DNA from: Rhodocyclaceae bacterium
GTDB taxonomy: Bacteria; Pseudomonadota; Gammaproteobacteria; Burkholderiales; Rhodocyclaceae
DNA: 64,000 nucleotides
Direction: 5' to 3'
Assembly: GCA_016791115.1 (NCBI GenBank)
Contig: JAEUNL010000053.1
Coordinates: 1-64,000 of the forward strand
This document shows positions 14,048 to 25,151 of this stretch, in pieces (within the stretch, counting starts at the first letter, position 1; every line of letters starts with the position of its first letter). Below the pieces are notes generated by a model that saw only the letters and a program-made list of their open reading frames with translations, did not search any database and was not told the DNA's origin. The translations under genes were made by a program, and so were the position numbers.

Positions 14048-14144
14048 ACGGGTGTAGCGGAACGGCGCGCATTATACGACGTTGCTGCTCCGCAGAAAAG
14101 CTTTGTAACCACTTCCGTGCATCCATCGGCGCACGAACGCGGAC

Positions 14145-14531
14145 TTACTTCGGGATGTCCTGCGCCTTGGAGCCGGCCGGCGCGTTCGGCGCATCGCCCG
14201 ATGGTGCAGGAACGGCCGGCGCATCCGGCGCCTTGGGTGCCGGCGCAGTCTGCGCCGGCACATTATCCATGACGCTGCCGCCCGCCTTCGGACGGCTCGT
14301 CGCCAAATACGACAGCGCGAGGCTGGTAACGAAAAAAACGCCTGCCAGAACCGCGGTCGTACGCGACAGGAAGTTCGCCGAACCGGTCGCACCGAACAGG
14401 CTGCCCGATGCGCCGCTGCCGAACGCTGCACCCATGTCGGCGCCTTTGCCGTGCTGCATCAGCACCAGGCCGACGATGCCGAGTCCGGCCAGAACGTGGA
14501 TCGTGAGTACGAGAGGAAACAGGAATTCCAT
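14145..14531 (-). CDS. secG: Protein-export membrane protein SecG
   Basis: This is a small auxiliary subunit of the SecYEG translocon. It has 128 residues: two hydrophobic helices (roughly 5-25 and 55-75) separated by the hallmark MQHGKGADMGAAFGSGASGS. A low-complexity Ala/Pro-rich C-terminal tail follows and is variable in the family. It sits between tpiA and tRNA-Leu, a common arrangement upstream of nuo in betaproteobacteria. Confidence 0.96.
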   Translation of the reverse strand: MEFLFPLVLTIHVLAGLGIVGLVLMQHGKGADMGAAFGSGASGSLFGATGSANFLSRTTAVLAGVFFVTSLALSYLATSRPKAGGSVMDNVPAQTAPAPKAPDAPAVPAPSGDAPNAPAGSKAQDIPK

Positions 14532-14593
14532 GTTTTCACCATCTCGGGCGGAAACCGCCCGTTTGAATGTTCGTCATGACATCACACTGCCGC

Positions 14594-15355
14594 TCAGCTT
14601 GCAGCCGCGCAGATTGCAAGAAAATCGGCCGCAACCAGCGATGCACCGCCAATCAGGCCGCCATCGATGTCTGATTGCGCAAACAGGTCGCGCGCGTTGC
14701 CGGCCTTGACGCTGCCGCCGTAGAGGACCTGGACGCCCCGCGCGACACCCGCATCGGCATCGGCCACCTGGGTGCGGATCAGCGCGTGAACTTCCTGCGC
14801 CTGGTCCGGCGTTGCCGTCTTACCAGTACCGATCGCCCACACCGGCTCATAGGCAATGACAGACTTCGCAATGCCTTGCGCGCCGACCGCGTCAATCACC
14901 GCCGCGAGCTGCCGACGCACTACGTCCGCAGTGACGCCGGACTCCCGCTCCGCCAGGGTTTCCCCGACGCACACGATCGGGCACAGACCCGCCGCGATTG
15001 CCGCCTTCGCCTTCGCCGCGACGGCGCCGTCGCCCTCGCCGTAAATGGCGCGGCGCTCGGAATGGCCGACGATCACGTAACGGCAGCCGAATTCCCGCAG
15101 CATGTCGCACGACACTTCGCCGGTGAATGCGCCGGAAGCCTGGTCGCTGACGTTCTGCGCCCCCCAGGCAATCGGCGTCGCGGCCAGGGCTGCCTGCACC
15201 TGCGCCAGGTAGGGAAACGGAACGCATACCGCCGCCTGCGCGCGGCCGAACGAGGGTGCGCCCTTGACGATTTCTGCAAGCAACGCAGCGTTCGCGGCGA
15301 GCGAACCGTTCAACTTCCAGTTGCCGGCAACCAGCGGTGTGCGGTACGGATTCAT
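14594..15355 (-). CDS. tpiA: Triosephosphate isomerase
   Basis: The enzyme interconverts dihydroxyacetone phosphate and glyceraldehyde 3-phosphate in glycolysis and gluconeogenesis. It has 253 residues, the normal length. The catalytic Lys is in [10 protein letters not shown], the catalytic His in [15 protein letters not shown], and the catalytic Glu in [14 protein letters not shown]; the phosphate-binding end is [10 protein letters not shown]. It lies directly upstream of secG, 62 bases away, and probably shares a transcript with it. Confidence 0.98.
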   Translation of the reverse strand: MNPYRTPLVAGNWKLNGSLAANAALLAEIVKGAPSFGRAQAAVCVPFPYLAQVQAALAATPIAWGAQNVSDQASGAFTGEVSCDMLREFGCRYVIVGHSERRAIYGEGDGAVAAKAKAAIAAGLCPIVCVGETLAERESGVTADVVRRQLAAVIDAVGAQGIAKSVIAYEPVWAIGTGKTATPDQAQEVHALIRTQVADADAGVARGVQVLYGGSVKAGNARDLFAQSDIDGGLIGGASLVAADFLAICAAAS

Positions 15356-15461
15356 CCTGGCAGCCCCCAGGTGAGAAAAGCCTGAGATTGTAGCCGTTCG
15401 CGTGGAATCCGGTCAAATTGGATCTGCCGGATCCGGCGGGTGGCGCTCGATGCGCCGTTGC

Positions 15462-15476
15462 CCTGGAAGGCGCATG
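15462..15476 (+). repeat. Dispersed intergenic repeat, copy 1
   Basis: An exact copy of the 15-mer CCTGGAAGGCGCATG lies in the 252-base gap between pstB and tpiA. The same word recurs at 39576 (direct) and 39672 (inverted), with near copies at 23988, 39635 and 56493. The rest of this gap (15356-15607) shows no gene. Confidence 0.6.
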
Positions 15477-15607
15477 AATAGGCGATCTCGGGCACACATG
15501 CCGTGGCAACCGCATCCCGCCTGCCTTCCGGAGCCGCCTGCCGGAAAACGCCCAACTCGCGGACTTTGCCGCGGGGTGGGTTCAGGAACCGCTGTCCAGG
15601 GCGAGGG

Positions 15608-16384
15608 TCAGCCGAAACGGCCGGTGATGTAGTCCTCGGTTTCCTTTTTCTGCGGCTTGATGAATATCTGGTCGGTGATGCCGAACTCGACCAGGTCGCC
15701 GAGGTACATGTACGCGGTGAAGTCGGAGACACGCGCCGCCTGCTGCATGTTGTGCGTGACGATCGCGATGGTGAACTCGGTCTTGAGCTCGCTCACCAGT
15801 TCCTCGATGCGCGAGGTCGAGATGGGATCGAGCGCCGAGGTCGGCTCGTCGAGCAGCAGCACCTCAGGCTTGACCGCGATGCCGCGGGCAATGCACAGCC
15901 GCTGCTGCTGGCCGCCCGACAGGCTGGTGCCGCTTTGCTTGAGCTTGTCCTTCACCTCGCCCCACAGTGCCGCCTTGTTGAGCGCCCATTCGACGCGCTC
16001 GTCCATGTCCGCCTGCGAGAGCTTCTCGTGCAGACGCACGCCGAATGCGATGTTGTCGTAGATCGACATGGGAAATGGCGTCGGTTTCTGGAACACCATC
16101 CCGACGCGGGCACGCAGGTTGTTGAGGTCGATGCCCGGATCGAGGATGTTCTGGCCGTCGAGAGTCAGCTCGCCCTCGGCACGCTGCTCGGGATAGAGGT
16201 CGTACATGCGGTTCATCGTGCGCAGCAGGGTCGATTTGCCACAGCCAGACGGGCCGATGAATGCCGTCACATGCCGCTTGTAGATCTCGAGGTTGATGTT
16301 CTTCAGCGCATGGAACTTACCGTAATAGAAGTTGAAGCTGCGAAAGCTCATCTGCGACTGAAGCGCGGCAGTATCGTGATGCAT
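15608..16384 (-). CDS. pstB: Phosphate ABC transporter ATP-binding protein
   Basis: This is the ATPase of the high-affinity phosphate importer PstSCAB, on the cytoplasmic face of the inner membrane. It has 258 residues. The Walker A motif is [14 protein letters not shown], the ABC signature [16 protein letters not shown], and Walker [25 protein letters not shown], 11 codons in, is an alternative start. In many relatives phoU follows pstB; here the next gene is tpiA and no phoU is present. Confidence 0.97.
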   Translation of the reverse strand: MHHDTAALQSQMSFRSFNFYYGKFHALKNINLEIYKRHVTAFIGPSGCGKSTLLRTMNRMYDLYPEQRAEGELTLDGQNILDPGIDLNNLRARVGMVFQKPTPFPMSIYDNIAFGVRLHEKLSQADMDERVEWALNKAALWGEVKDKLKQSGTSLSGGQQQRLCIARGIAVKPEVLLLDEPTSALDPISTSRIEELVSELKTEFTIAIVTHNMQQAARVSDFTAYMYLGDLVEFGITDQIFIKPQKKETEDYITGRFG

Positions 16385-16403
16385 GGTTCTTCCCGGGGTG
16401 GAT

Positions 16404-17342
16404 TCAGCCAGAAATCTTGCGGTGGAACATCAGCCGGGCCGCTACATTCAGCCCGAGCACGCCGAGCGTGATCAGGAAGACGCCGGCCCACGCGAGTTGC
16501 TGCCAGTCCTTGAACGGGCTCATCGCGAACTTGAAGATCGTCACCGGCAGATTGGCCATCGGATCGTTGAGGCTCAGGCTCCAGAACTGGTTCGACAGCG
16601 CGGTAAACAACAGCGGCGCAGTTTCGCCAGAGATGCGCGCGACCGCCAGCAGCACGCCAGTCACGATACCGGCAGTCGACGCTCGCACCGTGACCTTGGT
16701 GATCACCTTCCAGCGTGGTGCGCCGACCGCGAATGCAGCCTCGCGCAATGTATTCGGCACGAGCAGCAGCATGTTCTCGGTCGTACGAACCACCACGGGA
16801 ATCACGATCAGCGCCAACGCGATCACGCCGGCCATGCCGGAAAACTTTCCGATTTGCGCAACGTAGATCGTGTAGACGAACAAACCGATGACGATAGACG
16901 GTGCTGACAGCAGGATGTCGTTGATGAAGCGCGTCGCGCTGCCCAGCCAGGTGTGCCTGCCGTACTCGGCAAGGTAGATGCCGCAGAACATGCCGATCGG
17001 CGTGCCGATCAGCGTTGCCATCCCGACCATGACAAAGCTGCCGGCGATGGCATTGGCCAGGCCGCCGGCGCTTCCCGGCGGCGGTGTCATCTGCGTGAAG
17101 AGGGTCGGCGACAGACCCCCGATGCCGTACTGGAGCACCGTAAGCAGAATCCAGATCAGCCAGAACAGCCCGAATGACATTGCCATCAAAGACAGCGTCA
17201 GCGCGAACTTGTTAACGATCTTGCGGCGCCGGCGCAGCCCGGCATCCGGGATTGCCGTGGCAGCGCCGCGCCTCGATGCCTCGGGCGGCAGGCTGGTCGC
17301 GACGGGACGGTCGGTGCTCATGCCGGCGACATTGGTGTTCAC
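16404..17342 (-). CDS. pstA: Phosphate ABC transporter permease PstA
   Basis: This is one of the two inner-membrane permease subunits of the phosphate importer. It has 312 residues with about six hydrophobic helices after a basic N-terminus ([10 protein letters not shown]). The binding-protein-dependent transport motif is visible as [19 protein letters not shown]. It overlaps pstC by 4 bases and lies 19 bases before pstB. An Ala/Pro-rich N-terminal leader precedes the first helix. Confidence 0.96.
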   Translation of the reverse strand: MNTNVAGMSTDRPVATSLPPEASRRGAATAIPDAGLRRRRKIVNKFALTLSLMAMSFGLFWLIWILLTVLQYGIGGLSPTLFTQMTPPPGSAGGLANAIAGSFVMVGMATLIGTPIGMFCGIYLAEYGRHTWLGSATRFINDILLSAPSIVIGLFVYTIYVAQIGKFSGMAGVIALALIVIPVVVRTTENMLLLVPNTLREAAFAVGAPRWKVITKVTVRASTAGIVTGVLLAVARISGETAPLLFTALSNQFWSLSLNDPMANLPVTIFKFAMSPFKDWQQLAWAGVFLITLGVLGLNVAARLMFHRKISG

Positions 17343-18292
17343 GTCTTCGTTCCCTCCTGGCGACCGAGCCGCAGTAGCAGAACCTTCGACAGCGCAAGCA
17401 CGAGGAAGGTAATCAGGAACAGGATCAGCCCGAGTTCGATCAGCGATGAGGTATGGAACCCGGGATCGGCCTCGGCAAATTCGTTTGCCAGCGACGAGGC
17501 GATGCTGTTGCCCGGCGCGAACAGCGACGCGCTGTTGAGGAAATTCGTGTTGCCGATGACGAAGGTGACTGCCATGGTCTCACCTAGCGCGCGGCCCAGT
17601 CCGAGCATGATGCCGCCGATCACGCCGGCCTTGGTGTAAGGCAGCACAACCGTCCACACGACCTCCCAGGTCGTCGCGCCCAGGCCGTAGGCCGACTCCT
17701 TGAGCATCGCGGGCGTCACCTCGAACACGTCGCGCATTACCGAGGCGATGAACGGTATCACCATCACCGCCAGGATGATGCCGGCGGCAAGCAGTCCTAT
17801 GCCGAGCGGCGCCCCTTGGAACAGGTGCCCGATCACCGGCACATTGCCGAGCGTCGCCTGCATCCAGGGCTGCACGTACTTGGAAAAGATGGGTGCGAAG
17901 AACAGCAGACCCCACATGCCATAGACGATGCTTGGAATCGCCGCCAGCAGTTCGATCGCGATGCCCAGCGGCCGGCGTAGCCAGATTGGCGACAGCTCGG
18001 TCAGGAACAGGGCGATGCCGAACGAAACCGGCACGGCGATGATCAGCGCGATCAGCGAAGTCACCAGCGTGCCGTACATCGGGATCAGCGCCCCGAACTT
18101 GTCCATCGGCGGATTCCAGTCGCTGGTCCAGAGAAATGCCACACCGAACTGCTTGATCGACGGCCAGGCGCCGTAAAACAACGAGACGATGATGCCGCCC
18201 AGCATCAGCAGCGTGAGCACCGCGCTCAGCCGCGTCATGTTGAAGAATACCCAGTCTCCCACTTGGGCGTTGCGTTTGCTCAGGGCTGCCAT
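17339..18292 (-). CDS. pstC: Phosphate ABC transporter permease PstC
   Basis: This is the partner permease of PstA. I use the ATG at 18292 ([17 protein letters not shown]), giving 317 residues; the open frame reaches 18367, but the extra residues are not family-like. Six helices are evident. The permease motif reads [20 protein letters not shown], the EAA loop that docks on PstB. pstS ends 150 bases upstream. Confidence 0.96.
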   Translation of the reverse strand: MAALSKRNAQVGDWVFFNMTRLSAVLTLLMLGGIIVSLFYGAWPSIKQFGVAFLWTSDWNPPMDKFGALIPMYGTLVTSLIALIIAVPVSFGIALFLTELSPIWLRRPLGIAIELLAAIPSIVYGMWGLLFFAPIFSKYVQPWMQATLGNVPVIGHLFQGAPLGIGLLAAGIILAVMVIPFIASVMRDVFEVTPAMLKESAYGLGATTWEVVWTVVLPYTKAGVIGGIMLGLGRALGETMAVTFVIGNTNFLNSASLFAPGNSIASSLANEFAEADPGFHTSSLIELGLILFLITFLVLALSKVLLLRLGRQEGTKT

Positions 18293-18442
18293 GTCGAATA
18301 TTGCCGCACGATGGGAACTTGTAACTGCCTCTTCCGGAACCCGGCCCTCACGACCCGCTGGCCGCAACGATCGCGCCCGGGGGATACGGCCAGTGCGGGA
18401 CGGGATCGGTCCGGCACTGGCGAATGTTGCACCTTCCTGATA

Positions 18443-19486
18443 TTACTTGGCAAAGACCGGCTTGCCCGACGCGTCCTTCATCGCGCCCCAGGACGTTTCG
18501 ATGGTCTTGACCAGCGCATCCGGCAGCGCGACATAGTCGAGATCTTCGGACATCTTCCCGCCGTTCTTGTACGCCCAGCTGAAGAACTTGAGCGCCTCGG
18601 ATGCCTGCGCCGGCTTGTCCTGTGTCTTGTGCATCAGGATGAAGGTAGCGCCGGTAATCGGCCATGCGTCCTTGCCAGCCTGGTTGGTCAGGATCTCGTA
18701 GAAACCCGATTTGGTCCATTCCGCTCCGGCAGCCGCCGCCTTGAAGGTCAGATCATCCGGCGAGACGAAGTTGCCGGCAGCGTTTTGGATGACCACATAG
18801 GCCATCTTGTTCTGCTTGGCGTAGGCGTACTCGACATAGCCGATCGACCCCGGAAGCTGCTGTACGAAGGCCGAAACACCCTCGTTGCCCTTGCCACCGG
18901 TACCCGTCGGCCACTGCACCGCCGTACCCTCGCTGACCTTGGTTTTCCACTCCTCGCTGACCTTGGACAGGTAGTTGGTGAAGATGAAGGTCGTACCCGA
19001 GCCGTCGGCGCGGCGCACCACGGCGATCGGCTGGTCGGGCAGCGCGAGCTTCGGATTCAGCGCGGCGATCGCCTTGTCATTCCACTTGCTGATCTTGCCG
19101 AGGAAGATGTCAGCGAGAACCGGGCCGGTCAGCTTCAGGTCGCCGCCCTTGATGCCCTGTACGCTGACCACCGGCACGACGCCGCCGATCACCGTCGGAA
19201 ACTGCTGCAGACCTTCCTTCTCGAGATCTTCCGGCTTGAGCGGCATGTCCGACGCGCCGAAATCGACCGTCTTTGCCTTGATCTGCTTGATGCCGGCGCC
19301 CGACCCGACCGACTGGTAGTTGATCTTGTTGCCGGTCGCCTTCTGGTAAGCCTCGGCCCACTTGGCGTACAGCGGGGCCGGAAACGTCGCGCCGGCGCCT
19401 GTGACTTCAGCAGCCTGAACCCCCGGAGCGATCAACCCGAAAGACAGCGCAGATGCAGCCAACCACTTGATGGAAGGGAAACTCAT
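18443..19486 (-). CDS. pstS: Periplasmic phosphate-binding protein
   Basis: This periplasmic receptor delivers phosphate to PstCA. From [18 protein letters not shown] at 19486 there is a clear Sec signal peptide ending near GVQAAEVTG. The mature protein starts with [18 protein letters not shown], the phosphate-binding loop of the family, and also has [13 protein letters not shown] and [18 protein letters not shown]. It has about 347 residues; an upstream ATG at 19510 is possible. It is first in pstSCAB and lies behind a Pho box. Confidence 0.97.
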   Translation of the reverse strand: MSFPSIKWLAASALSFGLIAPGVQAAEVTGAGATFPAPLYAKWAEAYQKATGNKINYQSVGSGAGIKQIKAKTVDFGASDMPLKPEDLEKEGLQQFPTVIGGVVPVVSVQGIKGGDLKLTGPVLADIFLGKISKWNDKAIAALNPKLALPDQPIAVVRRADGSGTTFIFTNYLSKVSEEWKTKVSEGTAVQWPTGTGGKGNEGVSAFVQQLPGSIGYVEYAYAKQNKMAYVVIQNAAGNFVSPDDLTFKAAAAGAEWTKSGFYEILTNQAGKDAWPITGATFILMHKTQDKPAQASEALKFFSWAYKNGGKMSEDLDYVALPDALVKTIETSWGAMKDASGKPVFAK

Positions 19487-19538
19487 TTCACTCGGTCCTT
19501 TGATCATCAATCGATAAAGGCGAGTGTAGTCAGCGAGT

Positions 19539-19556
19539 GTGACAGCCCTGTTACAT
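19539..19556 (-). promoter_or_regulatory. Pho box (PhoB operator) upstream of pstS
   Basis: On the minus strand the sequence is ATGTAAC-AGGG-CTGTCAC. This fits the PhoB site architecture of two 7-base half-sites 11 bases apart (consensus CTGTMAY-N4-CTGTCAY); only the first base of the upstream half-site departs. It sits about 50-70 bases upstream of the pstS start, where activation under phosphate starvation would be expected. phoB itself is not in the window. Confidence 0.75.
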
Positions 19557-19578
19557 GAAACAAATCTGTCGAAACAGA

Positions 19579-20931
19579 CTACCCGGCAACCGCCTCGACG
19601 ACGCGGGCGATCTGGCCGGCAAGTTCGTTCACCAGTTTTTCGTCGCGCCCTTCGACCATCACCCGCAATAGCGGTTCAGTGCCGGAGGGCCGCAGCAGCA
19701 CCCGCCCGGCCTCGCCCAGCGTGCGCTCGGCGTCGAGCCGGGCCTGCTCGATCGACGGCTGGGCACGCCAGTCGAAACCGGCCTTGAGACGCACATTGAC
19801 GAGTTTTTGCGGAAACAGCACGAGATCTTCGCACGCCTGCGCCAGCGTCACGCCGCGCCTGCGCAAGGCCGCCAGCACCTGCAGCGCAGACACGATGCCA
19901 TCGCCGGTGGTGTGCTTGTCGAGACAGATGATGTGGCCGGAATTTTCGCCACCCAGCTTCCAGCCTCGCTCGTGCATCACCTCGAGTACATAGCGATCGC
20001 CCACCTTGGCACGCGCGAACGGCACGCCGTGGCGCCCGAGCGCCTGTTCGAAGGCGAGGTTGCTCATCAAGGTTCCGACCACGCCATCGACCCGGCCGTG
20101 CACCATTTGCGCCGAAGCGATCACGTAGAGCAGCTCGTCGCCATCGTAGAGACGGCCGTTCGAATCGGCCATGATCAGCCTGTCGGCGTCACCGTCGAGC
20201 GCGATGCCAAGATCGGCGCCGGCATCGAGCACCGCGCGGCGCAGAGATTCAGGCTTGGTCGCACCGACCTTGTCGTTGATGTTGAGGCCGTTCGGCTCGA
20301 CGCCGACCGCTGTCACCTCCGCCCCGAGTTCATGGAACACCTTGGGGGCGATGTGATACGCCGCGCCGTGGGCACAATCGACGGCAATCTTCAGGCCGCG
20401 CAGATCCAGCTCGTTGGGGAAAGTGCTCTTGCAGAATTCGATGTAGCGGCCCGCCGCATCATCGATGCGCCGCGCTCGCCCCAACTGTCGTGATTCGGCG
20501 CAACCCGTCGGCTGCTCGAGGCGAGCCTCGATCTCCAGCTCGACCGCATCAGGGAGCTTGGTGCCGCCAGCCGAGAAAAATTTGATGCCATTGTCGTCGA
20601 ACGGGTTGTGCGATGCCGAGATCACCACCCCCGCCTGCAGGCGCAGCGCACGCGTGAGGTAGGCCACGGCCGGCGTGGGCATCGGCCCGGCGAGCATGAC
20701 ATCTACGCCTGCCGCGGCAAGCCCCGCTTCGAGCGCCGCTTCCAGCATGTAGCCGGATACCCGTGTGTCCTTGCCGATCAGCACCGCAGGTCGGTCGCCA
20801 GCCGGCAACTGCTCGCGCGCCACCAGCGTGAGGCCGGCCGCATAGCCCAGCCGCAGCACGAAATCCGGGGTGATGGGCGATTCGCCGACGCGGCCGCGCA
20901 CGCCGTCCGTACCAAAGTACTTTCTGCTCAT
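19579..20931 (-). CDS. glmM: Phosphoglucosamine mutase
   Basis: The enzyme converts glucosamine 6-phosphate to glucosamine 1-phosphate for UDP-GlcNAc, peptidoglycan and lipopolysaccharide. It has 450 residues starting [19 protein letters not shown] at 20931. The phospho-Ser loop is [17 protein letters not shown], the metal loop [11 protein letters not shown], and the C-terminal phosphate site [16 protein letters not shown]. The frame stays open well upstream, but that part lies inside folP. It overlaps folP by 4 bases (ATGA), and ftsH-folP-glmM is a conserved order. Confidence 0.98.
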   Translation of the reverse strand: MSRKYFGTDGVRGRVGESPITPDFVLRLGYAAGLTLVAREQLPAGDRPAVLIGKDTRVSGYMLEAALEAGLAAAGVDVMLAGPMPTPAVAYLTRALRLQAGVVISASHNPFDDNGIKFFSAGGTKLPDAVELEIEARLEQPTGCAESRQLGRARRIDDAAGRYIEFCKSTFPNELDLRGLKIAVDCAHGAAYHIAPKVFHELGAEVTAVGVEPNGLNINDKVGATKPESLRRAVLDAGADLGIALDGDADRLIMADSNGRLYDGDELLYVIASAQMVHGRVDGVVGTLMSNLAFEQALGRHGVPFARAKVGDRYVLEVMHERGWKLGGENSGHIICLDKHTTGDGIVSALQVLAALRRRGVTLAQACEDLVLFPQKLVNVRLKAGFDWRAQPSIEQARLDAERTLGEAGRVLLRPSGTEPLLRVMVEGRDEKLVNELAGQIARVVEAVAG

Positions 20932-21779
20932 TGTGCCACCCCCGGAAGCGTCGATTTTGCAGCCACACACCATACCGCAAGCGCATCGCGCGTCGCCGCG
21001 ACATCGTGCACACGCACGATCGACGCGCCACGCGCCACCGCGGCAATGGCAGCGGCCACGCTGGCGGCAACGCGTTCGGTGACCTTGCGCCCGGTAAGCC
21101 GGCCGAGTACCGACTTGCGCGACAGCCCGACCAGCACCGGATAGCCGGTCGCGACGAAGCGGTCGAGTCCGCGCAGCAGTTCCAGATTGTGTTCCGAGGT
21201 CTTGCCAAACCCGAAACCGGGGTCGATGACGATACGCTCGCGCCCGATGCCGGCTGCGCGGCAAGCTTCGATGCGCTCAACCAGGAAAGCCTTCACCTCG
21301 GCGACGACGTTTTCGTATGCCGGGTCGTCCTGCATGGTCTGGGGCGTACCCTGCATATGCATCAGGCAGATGCCCGCATCGGACGCGGCGGCCACCTCGA
21401 CGGCGCCCGGCGCGCGCAACGCGTTGATGTCGTTGATCAGCGTGGCGCCGGCAGCCAGTGCGGCACGCATCACTTCGGGCTTGAAGGTGTCGATCGACAG
21501 CGGCACTTTCAATTCGCGCAGCGCCTCGATCAGCGGCACCACGCGACGGATTTCCTCCTCAGCACCCACCGGGACCGCGCCGGGGCGAGTCGATTCGCCG
21601 CCGATGTCGAGGATGTCGGCACCATCGGCGACGAAGGCGTGCGCCTGCTCCACCGCGCGGACGAGGTCGAACGCCACACCGTCACCCGAGAACGAATCCG
21701 GCGTCGCATTGATGATGCCCATGATCAACGGGCGATCGAGCGGGAGTCGGTAAGGCCCGCAGTGCAATTCAGCTGGCAT
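20928..21779 (-). CDS. folP: Dihydropteroate synthase
   Basis: The enzyme joins p-aminobenzoate and hydroxymethyl-dihydropterin pyrophosphate in folate synthesis; it is the sulfonamide target. Motifs are [15 protein letters not shown] and [15 protein letters not shown] near the N-terminus, [13 protein letters not shown], and [18 protein letters not shown] place the start at [17 protein letters not shown] (21779, 283 residues); an upstream ATG at 21800 would add MLFFVSA. It overlaps glmM by 4 bases. Confidence 0.97.
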   Translation of the reverse strand: MPAELHCGPYRLPLDRPLIMGIINATPDSFSGDGVAFDLVRAVEQAHAFVADGADILDIGGESTRPGAVPVGAEEEIRRVVPLIEALRELKVPLSIDTFKPEVMRAALAAGATLINDINALRAPGAVEVAAASDAGICLMHMQGTPQTMQDDPAYENVVAEVKAFLVERIEACRAAGIGRERIVIDPGFGFGKTSEHNLELLRGLDRFVATGYPVLVGLSRKSVLGRLTGRKVTERVAASVAAAIAAVARGASIVRVHDVAATRDALAVWCVAAKSTLPGVAQ

Positions 21780-21848
21780 GGCAGAGACGAAAAACAACAA
21801 GGCCGCAGCGACATGGCTGCGGCCCCGATTATCCCAGAAGCGTGGGCG

Positions 21849-23744
21849 CTACGCCGGCGCTGTAGCGCTCGGTGCGGTGCCGGTCGGATTGTTGTCGCCG
21901 CCCGATGGCTTGAGCGGCTGCGAGGTCGGCTTGGGCGGGCGCGGCGGCTTGCCTTCCATAATGTCGTTGATTTGGTCGGCGTCGATGGTTTCCCATTCGA
22001 GCAATGCGGCTGTCATCGCCTCGACCTTGTCGCGATTCTCCTCCAGCAACCGACGGGCGAAATTATACTGCTCATCGATGATGCGGCGAATTTCGGAATC
22101 GACCTTCTGCATCGTCGCTTCGGAAACGTTCTTGTGCGTAGTAATCGAACGGCCGAGGAACACCTCGCCCTCGTTCTCGCCATAGACCATCGGACCCAGC
22201 ACTTCCGACATGCCGTAGCGCGTGACCATGTCGCGGGCCAGATTGGTGGCGCGCTCGAAGTCGTTCGACGCGCCGGTGGTCATCTGGTTCATGAACAACT
22301 CTTCTGCAATGCGACCGCCGAACAGCACCGAAATCGTCTGCAACATGCGCTCGCGGTCCATGCTGTAGCGATCCTGCTCGGGCAACTGCATGGTCACGCC
22401 CAGCGCACGGCCGCGCGGAATGATGGTGACCTTGTGCACCGGGTCGGTCTTGGTGCACAGCTTGGCCACCACTGCGTGGCCGGACTCGTGGTAGGCGGTG
22501 TTGCGGCGCTCTTCCTCGGGCATGATCACGGAGCGGCGCTCCGCGCCCATCATGATCTTGTCCTTGGCACGCTCGAAGTCGTCCATATCCACGAGGCGCT
22601 TGTTGGCGCGGGCGGCGAACAGCGCGGCCTCGTTGACCAGGTTGGCGAGGTCGGCACCGGCGAAACCGGGCGTGCCGCGGGCGAGGATGTCGGCCTTGAC
22701 GTCGGGCGCGATCGGCACCTTGCGCATGTGGACCATGAGAATTTGCTCGCGGCCGCGGATGTCGGGCAGCGGGACGACCACCTGGCGGTCGAAACGGCCC
22801 GGCCGCAGCAGCGCCGGGTCGAGCACATCCGGGCGGTTGGTCGCGGCGATCACGATGACGCCGGTGTTGCCCTCGAAGCCGTCCATCTCGACCAGCAGCT
22901 GGTTGAGCGTCTGTTCGCGTTCGTCGTTGCCGCCGCCGAGGCCGGCGCCGCGCTGGCGGCCGACAGCGTCGATTTCATCGATGAAGATGATGCACGGCGC
23001 ATGCTTCTTGGCCTGCTCGAACATGTCGCGCACGCGCGCCGCACCAACGCCGACGAACATTTCGACGAAATCTGAGCCAGAAATCGAGAAGAACGGCACC
23101 TTCGCTTCGCCGGCAATCGCCTTGGCGAGCAGCGTCTTGCCGGTGCCGGGCGAACCCACCATCAGCACACCCTTGGGAATGCGGCCACCCAACTTTTGGA
23201 ACTTGGACGGGTCACGCAGGAATTCGACCAGCTCGGCGACTTCCTCCTTTGCCTCATCGCAGCCGGCGACGTCAACGAAGGTGATGGTGTTGGCCGATTC
23301 GTCGAGCATGCGCGCCTTCGACTTGCCGAAAGAGAACGCACCGCCGCGCCCGCCGCCCTGCATCTGGCGCATGAAAAAGATCCACACGCCGATCAGCAGG
23401 ATCATCGGGAACCAGCTGACGAAGATGTTCATCAACATCGATTGCTCTTCGTCCGGCTTGGACGCGACAACCTTCACGCCGGACTTCATCAGGTCGCTGA
23501 CCATCCAGATGTCCTGCACGCCGGGCGTGTAGACGATGAGTTGCTTGCCCTCCTGGGTGGTGGCCTTGAGTGTGCGGCCGTCGATCACGACGCGGGAAAT
23601 CTTGCCAGCACGCGCGTCGTCCATGAACTGCGAGTACTCGACCGTGTTCTGGGCAACCTGGCGCGAGCTGAACTGGTTGAATACCGTCATCAGCACGATG
23701 CCGATGACCAGCCAGATCGCAAGGTTTTTGAAAAGATTGTTCAA
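21849..23744 (-). CDS. ftsH: ATP-dependent zinc metalloprotease FtsH
   Basis: This membrane-anchored AAA+ protease degrades damaged membrane proteins and regulators such as sigma-32 and LpxC in relatives. It has 631 residues. There are two N-terminal helices (about 8-24 and 105-125) around a periplasmic domain, Walker A GSPGTGKT at 197-204, Walker [10 protein letters not shown] at 252-260, and zinc motif HESGH at 419-423. The C-terminus is Pro/Gly-rich. It lies between rlmE and folP, with 258 bases before it. Confidence 0.98.
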   Translation of the reverse strand: MNNLFKNLAIWLVIGIVLMTVFNQFSSRQVAQNTVEYSQFMDDARAGKISRVVIDGRTLKATTQEGKQLIVYTPGVQDIWMVSDLMKSGVKVVASKPDEEQSMLMNIFVSWFPMILLIGVWIFFMRQMQGGGRGGAFSFGKSKARMLDESANTITFVDVAGCDEAKEEVAELVEFLRDPSKFQKLGGRIPKGVLMVGSPGTGKTLLAKAIAGEAKVPFFSISGSDFVEMFVGVGAARVRDMFEQAKKHAPCIIFIDEIDAVGRQRGAGLGGGNDEREQTLNQLLVEMDGFEGNTGVIVIAATNRPDVLDPALLRPGRFDRQVVVPLPDIRGREQILMVHMRKVPIAPDVKADILARGTPGFAGADLANLVNEAALFAARANKRLVDMDDFERAKDKIMMGAERRSVIMPEEERRNTAYHESGHAVVAKLCTKTDPVHKVTIIPRGRALGVTMQLPEQDRYSMDRERMLQTISVLFGGRIAEELFMNQMTTGASNDFERATNLARDMVTRYGMSEVLGPMVYGENEGEVFLGRSITTHKNVSEATMQKVDSEIRRIIDEQYNFARRLLEENRDKVEAMTAALLEWETIDADQINDIMEGKPPRPPKPTSQPLKPSGGDNNPTGTAPSATAPA

Positions 23745-23987
23745 GGCAGCTCCTTACATGCGTGCCGCAAATGCGCGGCAGCGCCGGGATAGACCGATTC
23801 TATGATTGATCGTTCCGGGTGGCAAACTGGAAAAATCAATAGCTTCCATAGGTTTTTCCATGCGCCGCTTGACATTGCCCCAACCGACCGGCCTGCAGGC
23901 CGCATGGTTGCTGCCTTACAGCCACGCCATCGCCAAGCGCCGCACCCATACTGTGTCTGCGGGTTACCACGCCTGAAACCCAATATC

Positions 23988-24002
23988 CATGAGCCTTCCA
24001 GG
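23988..24002 (-). repeat. Dispersed intergenic repeat, near copy directly after rlmE
   Basis: The minus strand reads CCTGGAAGGCTCATG beginning at the first base after the rlmE stop, one mismatch from the 15-mer found at 15462, 39576 and 39672. The remainder of the ftsH-rlmE gap (23745-23987) shows no convincing gene. Confidence 0.5.
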
Positions 24003-24629
24003 CTACCCACATTTGCGCGGTCGAATGCCCAACAGATAAACTTCGGCGGAACGGTCCCGCGAGGCCTTGGGTTTGCGCACCTCGACCTTGGCGAACGCCT
24101 GCTCCATCGCCTTGCGGAATTCCATGAATCCGCTGCCCTGGAACACCTTGACCACGAAACGGCCGTCCGACGCCAGCTTGTCGCACGCAAACTCCAAGGC
24201 CAGTTCCGCCAGGTGGATGCCACGCACCTGATCGGTCAATGCCACACCCGACAGATTGGGGGCCATGTCGGACATCACAAGCCCCACTGGTGCATCGCCC
24301 ACCAGTTTTTCGAACGCGGCCAGCACGGCATCGTCGGTGAAGTCGCCCTGCAGGAATTCGACACCCGCCACCTGCTCCATCGGCAGGATGTCGAGCGCCA
24401 CCACGCGGCCGCGCCCTGCCAGCCGCCTGACCGCGACCTGGCTCCAGGACCCCGGCGCGCTGCCAAGGTCCACCACCAGCATGCCCGGGCGCAGGAGCTT
24501 GTCGCGCTCGTCGATCTCCAGCAACTTGTACGCGGCCCGGGCTCGGTAGCCTTCCGCCTGCGCACGCTGAACGTAGGGGTCGTTGATGTGGTCGTGCACC
24601 CAGGCACGGCTGGTCTTGTTCTTCTTCAC
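24003..24629 (-). CDS. rlmE: 23S rRNA (uridine-2'-O)-methyltransferase
   Basis: This enzyme (RrmJ/FtsJ) methylates U2552 in the A-loop of 23S rRNA on the large subunit. It has 208 residues starting [19 protein letters not shown]. The SAM-binding motif is [16 protein letters not shown]; the K-D-K-E catalytic set is represented by [32 protein letters not shown] and the late [15 protein letters not shown]. It is divergent from yhbY with 33 bases between start codons, and upstream of ftsH as in many proteobacteria. Confidence 0.97.
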   Translation of the reverse strand: MKKNKTSRAWVHDHINDPYVQRAQAEGYRARAAYKLLEIDERDKLLRPGMLVVDLGSAPGSWSQVAVRRLAGRGRVVALDILPMEQVAGVEFLQGDFTDDAVLAAFEKLVGDAPVGLVMSDMAPNLSGVALTDQVRGIHLAELALEFACDKLASDGRFVVKVFQGSGFMEFRKAMEQAFAKVEVRKPKASRDRSAEVYLLGIRPRKCG

Positions 24630-24662
24630 GGCGTAGAATCGCGCCCCTTGTCGGGAACAATC

Positions 24663-25127
24663 ATGATCGAACTTACCTCAGCCCAGCGTCGCGAACTGCG
24701 CGCCCGGGCGCACAGCCTGCAGCCGGTGGTTTCCGTGGCCGGCAACGGCCTCACCCAGAGCGTACTGGCCGAAATCGACCGCTCACTCAAGGCGCATGAA
24801 CTCATCAAGATCCGCACCTACGGCATCGAGCGCGACGAGCGCGACGCGCTGATGGCGGAAATCTGCGCGCAACTGGGCTGCGCTCCCGTGCAGCATATCG
24901 GCAACCTGCTGGTAGTGTTTCGCGAACGCCCCGCCGAGGCCGCAGCGCCGCCCAAGGCGCCACCCGCGCCGAAGGGACGCGCCACCAAGAAGCAGATCTC
25001 CGCCGGTGTCACGGCCGCCAAGCCGGCGCCACGCCGACGGGTTGCCCAGCCCGCGGCGCCAACCGCGCCACGCCGCCGTGCCACACCCAATCCGCCACGC
25101 CGCGCCAACAACACACGCGGCCGCTGA
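24663..25127 (+). CDS. yhbY: YhbY-family ribosome-associated RNA-binding protein
   Basis: This is a CRM-domain protein that associates with pre-50S particles. From [20 protein letters not shown] at 24663 the first ~95 residues match the fold, including the [20 protein letters not shown] loop and the strand [12 protein letters not shown] ~55-residue basic, Pro/Ala/Arg-rich tail follows (KATK-like [10 protein letters not shown], then [15 protein letters not shown]), likely disordered and RNA-binding. A TAGAAT hexamer at 24634-24639 is a candidate -10. Divergent from rlmE. Confidence 0.9.
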   Translation: MIELTSAQRRELRARAHSLQPVVSVAGNGLTQSVLAEIDRSLKAHELIKIRTYGIERDERDALMAEICAQLGCAPVQHIGNLLVVFRERPAEAAAPPKAPPAPKGRATKKQISAGVTAAKPAPRRRVAQPAAPTAPRRRATPNPPRRANNTRGR

Positions 25128-25151
25128 GCCCAGCTTCGAAACGCGATCGGC

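Noticed and set aside
23802-24662. Upstream extension of the yhbY frame across rlmE
   Set aside because: Antisense to rlmE and without conservation; the CRM-domain start at 24663 is correct.
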